Positions 24,601-34,400 of a stretch of 64,000 nt of DNA are shown piece after piece; position 1 is the first letter of the stretch; the number at the start of each line of letters is the position of its first letter. The notes beneath the pieces are model-generated. The model made no database searches, was not told the DNA's origin, and saw nothing but the letters and a program-made list of their open reading frames with translations. The position numbers and the translations under genes were made by a program. Source of the stretch: Bubalus kerabau (taxonomy: Eukaryota > Chordata > Mammalia > Artiodactyla > Bovidae); the NCBI RefSeq assembly GCF_029407905.1, contig NC_073624.1:8258501-8322500 (forward strand), read 5' to 3'.

Positions 24601-27600
24601 CCCCCACTCACCCCTGCGCCTGGTTCCTCTGTGTGGACGGTGGCTCGTGCCACGCTTCTCTTCTGACCGTGCTGGCCGCGGGGTTGTGACAGGAGTCCTG
24701 AAACACCGTGCTTGTCCGTCCCCTTTTTCCCCTCCCTCTGCGCCTGGGATTCCCACGCCAGGCCCCCCAACCCGGGCGCACAGGCCTCCAGGCCCTGTGC
24801 CCTCACAGGGGGGAGGGCGGGTGGTGGCCTCGCTGCCCCGGGCCCTGGGGCTTTGAGAGCCACTGGCCCTGCTTCACCTGGGCGAGCAGGCGGCCCTCCT
24901 CCCCTCCTCTGCCCTGCCCTGCCCTCTACCTGCACAACTGCCAGAGGCTGAAGAGTGGTCTGTTCCTGGTCTTCAGGGAGTCAGGCAGCCCAGGGGAGGA
25001 GCTGCACCCCCATAGCTGTTCGCGACTCCTTCAGCCCTCCTCGCAGGGTCCCCGGGGTGGAAATATAGTGCCTGCAACAGCCAGGAAACAGGAGGTGGAG
25101 GCGGCGACAGGCTTGGGAGGGAGGGCAGACATTCACCGTGAAGACCAAACACGGGTGCGTCTTGTCTTAGAGGGCAGAGGACGGGCGAAGATGGGAGGGC
25201 TGAGAGGAGCAGCCTCCAGGGTGGCGGTGCGAGGGGGCCTAGCGGGCAAGCAGTCAGGCCTCTCCTGCCGAGGCAGCACCGTGAGGGCCGGTAGGACTGG
25301 CTCTCCTGGCCTTCACTTTGGGGCTGTGAGGACGAGCTTTCCTCCAGTTCGTTTGGGTACAAGAGGCAGGGCAGCTGCCAGTTGCCTCCTCCTGCTGCCC
25401 GCAGGGCGAGAGGACAGCCTCTGGCTGGGGAACAGGGCCCTCAGCCGAGGAGTCTCACCCGGGCCTTGGCTTTCAGTGGGCCAGGTGAACTACCCGAAGG
25501 TAGCAGACAGCTCGTCCTTCGACGAGGACAGCAGCGATGCCTTATCCCCCGAGCAGCCCGCCAGCCACGAGTCCCAGGGCTCGGTGCCGTCGCCCCTGGA
25601 AGCCCGAGTCAGCGAGCCGCCGCCCAGTGCCACCTCTGTGTCCCCCGCTCAGGTGAGCTTCCTCCTCCACTCCCCCGGGGCCCAGACCTGCTGGAGCAGC
25701 CCCTGCGAGGTCTCTCCCTGGGGCCAGGTGGGGCAGGGAAGCCGGGAGGTGCTGGCCTGCTAGCTCGGGTGGAGGGTGTTGGCAGTGGGCCTTTGGAGTT
25801 ACATTTGGAGGCCTCCCTGCCGCCCTGTGTCCCCTCGTGCAGAACAGCTGCCTTTCCTGAGTGTGTGCAGGTCCGTGACACATTCTCCACCTTCTGCTCC
25901 CCCTTTTCTAGTCCCCCCTCCCGCTGCCACCCTGGAGGCTGCTCTTCTCAGCCTTCCTTCCTCTGCCCTCAACATCGACCATCAGAGGGGGTACGACCGT
26001 CAGAGGGGGTGACAGTCGCCCACCTCCGGGCGGACCAGGAAGGGTTGCAGCACCAGCTGGAGCCTGGAGGTGGTGCAGGTTCTGGGGTGTCCTCACGTCC
26101 CCATCTCTCTCCCAGGTTGTGTCTCAGCTCCCCGTGGGCCCAGAGTCCGGAGAAACACTGTTCCTGGCAGAGCAGCCTCCTCTGCCTCCCAGCCTCACCA
26201 ACGGAACCACGGTCCCCGCCGCCAAGCCCCTCCCCACCCTCATCAAGGTACAGACAGACCCCCAGCCCACTGCCCCCCGCCCCTGATGCCTCGCTGACTC
26301 CAGTGTGGGGACAGTGTCGGAGTGGGGGTGCTCACCCTCTCCTCCTGGTCAGGGACCAGCAAAGGTCACTACGGGGCTACAGGCGGCCTGCTCACTCCCT
26401 CCGTGGACAGGGGCCGCAGTCACGGCCCCAGTGTACTGAGCGCAGGGCAGGCTGTCACTCCTGCCCGCCCCATGCACGGCCTCGTGAGACCTTAAGGGGA
26501 TCGAGTAGCGAGATGGTGGCCCATGGTCACTGGCCAGCTGTGCTGGGAGTTCGTCTTCATTTTCTTTCTCCGAGTCCTGATGTGAAATACCTGAGGGGCC
26601 CCAGTTAGCCTCAGCCCATGAGACACCCACGGGCACCTTTGCACGGGGACTCGGTGCTGGATCCTGAGGTTGAGTTCAGCAGCACCATGAGCCAGCGTCT
26701 GGGCCTCCCCGCCCAGCCGAGTCTCCTGCCTCAGCCTCTGGGGCCTTGGCCCTGCCTGCCCCCTCCAGCCTGTGCTTCGCTCCTGCTGGGCAGGGGCCCT
26801 TCCTTCCAGCCCCACTTGCTTCTGCGCTTGACTGATTTCTGAAGTCCCTCCGCGTAGGCCCTGGCCTGGAGTCTCAGGCCACCCACGTTCCTCTCCCGCT
26901 GCTCACAGCCTTGGCCGAGCCCTCTCTGTGTCTCCAGGTGCTCCTAGTCCCTTTGGGCTGGCGCCCCACCCTGGTCCTGCTCCTCCCGGCCTGCGGAGCT
27001 CGCGTGCCCCATGGCTCCTGGCCGCTCCCTAGGCAGCCAGCCGCACCTTCCTTGTCTCTGTGGTCCGTTCCCGACTGGCCCAGACATCTGAGGTTTTCCC
27101 CCAGATTTCCTCCCCCAGACATGCCCCTTGTCACAGGTCTCATGCCTGCCTCTGCCCACCTCTCCTCTGTGAGAACCGTGTGTGTGTCTTTATCTAACTT
27201 CCTCTTTTCTGGAAGCGCCTCGGCCTCTGGCTCCACAGCCCCGCTGTGAACCCTCCTGCAGAGGAGCCCCAGCTGCCTTTGACCGCTTGGGTCGCTCTCT
27301 TCTCTGGGTGGCTTCCCTGGGCTCCCTGTCTGCCTCCCTTTCAGTGAGGTGCTCCTGGGCCATTCTCGGCCTCTTTCTCACACCCTTGGCCTTGCTGGGC
27401 CCTCTCCTCGGGCCCCTGTCCGTCCTCTGGGGTGCGCTCTGGCCCCAGCGGCCCCTCGCTTTCTCCCCCTCTCTCCACACCCAGGCCACCCAACCCTCTT
27501 CCCCACCACCATGGAGGGGCTGCCGTCAGAGCTCAGAACCCTGAACCGTGTAGCTGCTCGGCTGCCGCAGCTCTGCTGCCCCTTCTTCCCCTAGTTGGTC

Positions 27601-28395
27601 ACCTCTTTCCTCATCCTGTCAGTCCCTACGGCCCCCTAACCAGACTCCCACTGACCCCGCACGGAGTCTCTGCTCTTCCCCTCTGCTGGTCTCTGTGCAG
27701 ATGCTGCGAGGCCCTCTTGGTCCTGCCCGGCCCGTTCCCTGCTCACATGCCCCACTCAGCTCCACCCGCCCTCACCCCAGAGGACCCTCAAGGCCCAGCA
27801 GGAGGCCGCCCTGTGTGCCGGCTGTGGGTGCACGAACAGGAGCTTTTGGAGTCTTGGGCTTGGATCTCGGCTCCTTTGTGGGCAAGATCACAGCCACTGT
27901 GTGACCTCAAGCCACTGACTGCGCTGAGCCGCTTCTTCATCTTCCAGTAGACACGCCGGCTCCTGGCAAGGCAGGGTTCTCGCCAGTCTCTTTCACCCCG
28001 TGTCCTGTTCCTGCTGGAAGCTCTGTGAAGAGCAGGGCACGTCACAGCACCGCGCCCCCATCAGCCCTCGCCCCCTCCTGGGCACCAAGGAGGCCTCTTC
28101 TTTGGGAAGGGTGTTATCTGGCAGGGCAGGGTGGACGCACAGCCCTCACAGGAGACGCCCAGGCCCCTGACGGTGCCCTCTGTCTCACGCCCCCAGCAAA
28201 GCCAACCCAAGTCTGCCAGTGAGAAGTCACAGCGCAGCAAGAAGGCCAAGGAGCTGAAGCCAAAGGTGAAGAAGCTCAAGTACCACCAGTATATCCCCCC
28301 GGACCAAAAGCAGGACAAGGGGGCTCCTCCCATGGACTCCTCCTACGCCAAGATCCTGCAGCAGCAGCAGCTCTTCCTGCAGCTGCAGATCCTCA

Positions 28396-28426
<31 letters not shown>

Positions 28427-31400
28427 CTACAACTACCAGACCATCCTGCCCGCACCGCCCAAGTAGGTGCCGCCCTGCCGCTCACGGGCCGCCTGCCCAC
28501 AGGCCCCGCCCGCCCACAGGCCCCGCCCGCCCACAGGCCCCGCCCAAGTAGGTGTCGCCCCACCCACTCATAGGCCCCGCCCACCCAAGTAGGTGCCGCC
28601 CTGCCCACTCACAGGCCATGCCCATGGGCCTCCCCCACCGCCCATAGGCTCTGCCCAAGTAGGTGCCACCCTGCTGCTCACAGGCCCTGCCCGCCCACGG
28701 GCTCTGCCTGCCCACAGGTCCTGCCCAAGTAGGTGCCATCCCGCCCACTCAAGGCCCCACCCAAATAGGTGCCACCCTGCCCGCCCACAGGCCTGGTGAT
28801 CGGTGATTCGGTGATGTGTGGGTGACCCTGGACTGTCAGGGACCCTTGGGTCCCTGTCCCATCGGAGTGGTCTGGGAGCAGGGCCCTTCCCTGTGCCCCT
28901 CTCCAGCTGGCCCAGCAGAGGCCGAGGGTGACGCCTGGCATGGGCTCATTCCTGTGCTTTCTTCCTCTCAGGCCGGCAGGGGAGGCTCTGGGCAGCGCTG
29001 GGGGCGCCCCGACGCGCAGCCTTTCCACTACCAGCAGCAGCTCCGGCTCGGGCACCCCTGGACCCAGTGGGCTGGTCCGACAGAACAGCACCTCGCTGAC
29101 AGGCAAGCCGGGGGCCCTGCCCGCCAACCTGGATGACATGAAGGTAGGTGGTTACGCCCTGGTGGCCTTGGCTGCTGCCAGCCTGGCCTCTCGTGGGGCC
29201 GTCAGGTGCTTGGCATTAGGCAGGGAAGGTGGCCGGCTGGGGACTATAGCCACGGAAGGCAGAGCGGGGCTCTGGACTCTGGTCTCCTGCAGCGGAGGCA
29301 CCTGGAGCCTGCCTGGAGGCTCGCCTGGCTCTGCTCATCATGGTTGTTGTCATTAAAGACGCCAGCTGGTGTTCATCCCGGGCGTGGGCTCACCGAGCAC
29401 TTGTGTGCCTCTGATTTCCCAGCCTCCCATGCAGTGTAAGGAACGGGGATGTCACCCTGGCTTCAGGGTGAGCAGGCCAAGGCCTGGGGCAGGGGGTGGA
29501 CAGGCTTGCCCGAGGTCACAGGCCCAGGTGGTGGTCGAGCCAGGGCTCAGGTCAGGGCTCCTCTGCAGCACTGCCCTTTCCTCATGGCTCCTGACATCTC
29601 GCTGAACCTGCTCTGTGAGCGCTGCGTCCACCTAGGAGAGAGCGGCCGCACTTGGGGCACCGACCCCACTGTGTCCTGGGCCTTGGGAGTGGGAGATGCC
29701 CAGGCCTGGCCCGCGCTCTCTGCCCTGGTCAGAAGGGGGATGGATCACATTCTCCCTCGAGAGTTTGTGCCCTGGACTAGCCTGCTCCCTCCTAGTCATG
29801 ACCCGGGTCCCAGCAAGACACAGCCCTTGGGCGAGGAGCTGAACACGGGCCTCGGTGTCCTCGAGACCCGGCCCTCACTCCTAGCTCTGCCCACCATGAC
29901 ATCACCAGTATGACCCCCAAGGGGTCATTTCACTGTCCTGAGCTCAATTTTCTCATCTGTAAGATGCAGTGAGTTCACTCAAGTGTTGGTTGAGCACAGG
30001 CTGGGGCTGGAGACAACTGAGGACATGTCCTGCCCAGCTGAGGGGCGAGGACAGGGAGGAGGGGCAGCAGAAGCAGGCCTCTTTCTCCAGGGTGTGGGAG
30101 GGCTGGGGCTTGGTGTGTCTGAAGTGGCCGGTGGGGCCCAGACAGACGAGGCCCAGTGCTTGGAAGCTGGTCTTGCTCCCCGCCCCCTGGCAGCCCTGAC
30201 TCCCGTGCCCTTGCAGGTGGCAGAGCTGAAGCAGGAGCTGAAGTTGCGGTCACTGCCCGTCTCAGGCACCAAGACAGACCTGATTGAACGCCTGCGTGCC
30301 TACCAGGAGCAGGTCACCCCTGCCAGCCCCGGAGCGCCCAAGGCCCCTGCCACCTCCCTCCTGCCCAAGGCGGGCGAGGTGGTGGTCGCCTTCCCCACCG
30401 CCCGGCTCAGCACGGGGCCCGCCCTGGTGGCAGCGGGCCTGGCCCCGGCTGAGGTGGTGGTGGCCACGGTGACCAGCAACGGTGTGGTGAAGTTCGGCAG
30501 CACAGGCTCCACGCCCCCTGTGTCTCCCACCCCCTCAGAGCGGTCGCTGCTCAGCACAGGCGATGAGAACTCCACGCCGGGGGACAGCTTTGGCGAGATG
30601 GTGACGTCCCCAGTGACCCAGCTCACGCTGCAGGCCTCGCCGCTGCAGGTCCTTGTGAAGGAGGAGGGCCCCCGCCCCGGGGCCTGCTGCCGGAGCCCGG
30701 GGGTGCGGGCCGAGCTGGAGGGCCGGGATAAGGACCAGATGCTGCAGGAAAAGGACAAGCAGATAGAGGAGCTGACGCGCATGCTCCGGCAGAAGCAGCA
30801 GCTGGTGGAGTGGCTCAGGCTGCAGCTGGAGCAGGAGAAGCGGGCCCAGCAGCCGACCCCGGCCCCCGCCCCGCTCACCCTGGGCCCCGCGGTGAAGCAG
30901 GAGAGCAACCTGGCTAGCTGCCAGCTCAGCCGGCGGCCCCCGGGCCCTGAGCTCCCCTTCAGCCCCAGCCTCGCGGCCCCTGCCGCCCCCCACGCAGACG
31001 CCCGCACCCTGGTGTCCCCAGCTGTGGTGGTGAAGCAGGAGGCTGTGGGGTCCGAGCCTGAGCCGGCCCCGGCCCTGGTCACTCTGGGCCCCGCAGTGAA
31101 GCAGGAGAACAGCTTCACCAGCTGCCAGCTGAGCCGGCAGCCCCCAGGCCCCGAGCTCCCCTTCAGCCCCAGCCTCGCGGCCCCCGCCGCCCCCCACGCA
31201 GACGCGTGTGCCCTTGCGCCCCCGGTCGTGGTGGTGAAGCAGGAAGCTGTGCCGCCAGAGCCTGAACCAGCCCCGGCCTCGCAGCTGCTGCTGGGCCCAC
31301 AGGGCCCCAGCCTCGTCAAGGGGGTCACACCGCCCCCGCTCCTCACTGACTCCGCAGGGACCCATCTTGTCCTCACCGTGACCAAGAAGAACACAGACAG

Positions 31401-34400
31401 CCCTGGCCTGGCCAGCGGGAGCCCCCAGCAGGTACCTGGGGCAGGGGGTACAGAATCCGCAGGAGGGCGAGAGGGCGTTCAGTGACAGTGGCCGGTTCAC
31501 AGGTGCCCCCAGGGGGGCAGATTGTGCTCATGTCCTTGGATCGTCCCTTTCAGCCCTCCTAAACGAGGGCTGCCCACCCGAGGTCACCCACGCGGGGCTG
31601 AGACTGCGTGGGAGTTGGGGAGGTTGGGGCCCCTGTGTGAGACCCCCAGCCTTGCAGGTGGAGCTGTGAGGGCCTGCTCCCGGCTGCGGCCCTTAGTGTC
31701 AGAGCTTGTTTGTGGCCCCACCAGGCGGGCCACTCCTGCCCCTGCTGCAGGGTGGCGTGTGCCCAGGAGGGGGGACGGGGCCTGATGGGAGCCCGGCCCC
31801 TCTTCCCCTCAGAGAGGCCAGCTGTCTCCCAGCAAGGTGACGCTGGCAGCTGGCTCCCTGCTGCCGCCGCCCTCACAGCCCAGACCGTCCACTCAGCCTG
31901 GTCCAAAGGTAAGCCTGCTTTAGGCTTTGTGTAGCCTTGCCCTGCAGGGCTTGGGGGGTGGGGCCGGTGACAGGTCCTGGGGACTCGGGAAGGGACCTGG
32001 GCCCTGAGCAGAAGCTCTGGGGAGGGGAAGGGCGGTCAGCTTGGCGCCCCTGCCTGTGCCCTGGGACCCCAGAGAGCCACTCGTCCTCGCAGGGGTGTCC
32101 ACGAAACTCCCCGAGAGCACATGCATCCGCACCGCCCGCTGGCCTAGGCGGAGGTGGACGCTCCCCGCCTTGCCTGCCTGGCATGGGCCCCGGGCTGCCG
32201 CCCTCAGCCGGCCATGGTTCTCTGTCCTCCTTCAGCCCCTGTCCCAGCCTGAGTCTCCAGCTCCCGGCCCCCCAGGCCACATGGACCTGGAGCCCCCACC
32301 CCAGCCCCTGTTTGGGACCCCTGCTTCTCAGCCGAAGAAGGAGCCGCCTGGCTACGAGGAAGCCGTGAGCCAGCAGCCCAGGCGGCAGGTAAAGAGGGTG
32401 GCCGGGGGCCCGCGGAGTGGGTGGTCACAGTCCCCCGGGTCTTGTGGGAGTGGGGTTGGCTGGAGCCAGCCTTCTGGGTCCAAGAGGCCTTGGAGATGGG
32501 GTGTCGGGGCAGGAGAGAGGGTGGGCTGCAGGAGCCTGGGCGCAGCCCACCGGGGCCTAACTGCTGGCTCAGAGCCGGGAGGGTCTGTGCTCTGAGTCCG
32601 GCTGGGGCTCCCTGTTGTAGGTCTTCATCTTTTTCTGGTCTTTGGCCCACAGGAAAATGGTTCCTCGAGCCAGCAGATGGATGACCTGTTTGACATTCTG
32701 ATTCAGAGTGGAGGTAAAGTTGAGGCCCCACGCTGCCTGTCCCTGCCCTCCTGCCTGCCCCGTGTCTCTAGCCTGGGCTTGGGTGATTGGGTTTGGTTTG
32801 GTTCTTGACACAGTGCCTGGGGGGCTTGGTGAGTACTTAGGAGGCAGCAGCGTGTGAGACGCGTCCCAGAAGCTGGCAGGGCCCCCTGTGGGGGTGCATC
32901 TTCAGCACACGTTTGTTGTATCCTGAGCCCTGGGCGCTGTGCCCGCAGCCCAGGGTGAGGCAGTGAGAGAGAGATGCCCACCTCAGCAGGGCTTGCAGCC
33001 TATTGTGGGGAGGTGATGGAGAAATAAGACAAACTGTCCTTCGTCGGAGCGTCAAAAAAAGCAGGGGAGGCAAGGGTCCCAGGTGCGAGGTGTGGTCGGG
33101 GTCAGGGTTGCTGGGCAGGTGCTGTTCAGCGCTGCAGGGCAGACTGGAGCGGGTGTGGGTGGTCCAGACGCCTGGGGGCGCCAGGCTGAGACACGGGGAC
33201 CCTAGGTGACGCTGGGAGCCATAGCACAGCTTCGCGTGAAGGGTGGCTCCTCTGGAAGGGCAGACTGGGAGGCTGATGATCCAGGAGAGCAGGGTGTGAG
33301 GGGGGCCACAAGAGAGCTGAGTCCAGGAGTGTCCGCAGAGCGCCAGTTCAGTTTCCTGTGGCTTAGTTAGGTGTGTGGCCAGGGGACACGGCAGCCAGGG
33401 GCCTGGTGTTAGCAGCAGCGTGAGTGCCCCGGGGCGTGGGCGCCTCAGTCCCTAGACTGAATGGAGGGGCCACAAGGCCAGGCCAGGGGAGTCTGGGCTG
33501 AAGGCAGGAGTCAGGGGGTTGCTGGTGTCCTGACGGCACTCAGAGCGGTGAGGCTGGGTGTGCAGAGAGGAGGAAGTGGCGGTGGGGAGGGGTGGTGGTT
33601 CAAGCTGCTGAGGCTGATCAGGGGGCAGAAGGGGAGCTGCACCCTCAAGAGGATCAAGGCCCAGGGCCGCTGAGTGCTGCTCAGGAAAGCTGGGGACCGA
33701 GACCTGGCCCCGGGCCGTGGTGGCGGCCGCCAGTGACCTCAGCCCGGATAGTGGGTCGGCGGCCAGAGCCTGCCTGAAGCTGGTTGGAGAGGCTGGGCTG
33801 TGGGAGACAGCAGGTCTAGACCGCTCTCTGCAGGAGGTCCCCTGCAAAGGGGTGGGTGTGGAAAGGAGGCATGTTTGCCTGCTGGTGGGACGAGCTGGTG
33901 GTCTGGAGGCGAAGGAGACCCCAGGGGCGTGTCTGCGTGGGCAGAGAAATAGGCAGCTTCTCTCCTGAGGGATTTAATTGTGTCAGTAGGAAGAGCAACG
34001 GCTCATCAGCTTGGACAGTTTAATGTGGTGGATTTTACCTCAATTACAAAAAAATCGAGGTCACTGGTTTTGATCTCGGGGAGACTCCCTGGATTGCAGG
34101 ATCTGCAGTAGGGGCCTGGGGTGCATTTCTAATAAAGGCGGGTGGCGCTGAGGTTCCGGGAGGGCAGGGCTGCCAGAAGAGGGGCTGTGGGAAGCCGAGA
34201 AGAAGAGACGGCAGAGGAGGAAGCTGGGGCTGTTTGCCCCCAGAGGGCCACAGGGCCGTGGAGGAGGGCGTCAGCAGCAGGGGCGCGCAGGCGAGCTGAG
34301 GGAGAAGGAGGCGGGGAGCGGGGCTGGGCGTCTGGCGCTCAGTTGGGACAGGACCTAGAGGGCCAAGGAGCAAGCCTGGTTTCTGCATTAATTTTTTTTT

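Noticed and set aside
25382..26608. 408-codon open frame on the plus strand
   Set aside because: It overlaps the real MRTFA exons at 25477 and 26116 in another frame and is low-complexity Pro/Ser/Arg sequence, a shadow of the exons and GC bias.
29983..30216. Extension of the large MRTFA exon upstream to the in-frame ATG at 29983
   Set aside because: The frame is open, but the acceptor CCTTGCAG at 30216 and the SAP domain split between this and the previous exon fix the exon edge at 30217.
30300..31500. Long minus-strand open frames of 364 and 321 codons
   Set aside because: They are antisense shadows of the GC-rich MRTFA exon, low complexity, with no recognisable domain or splice context.
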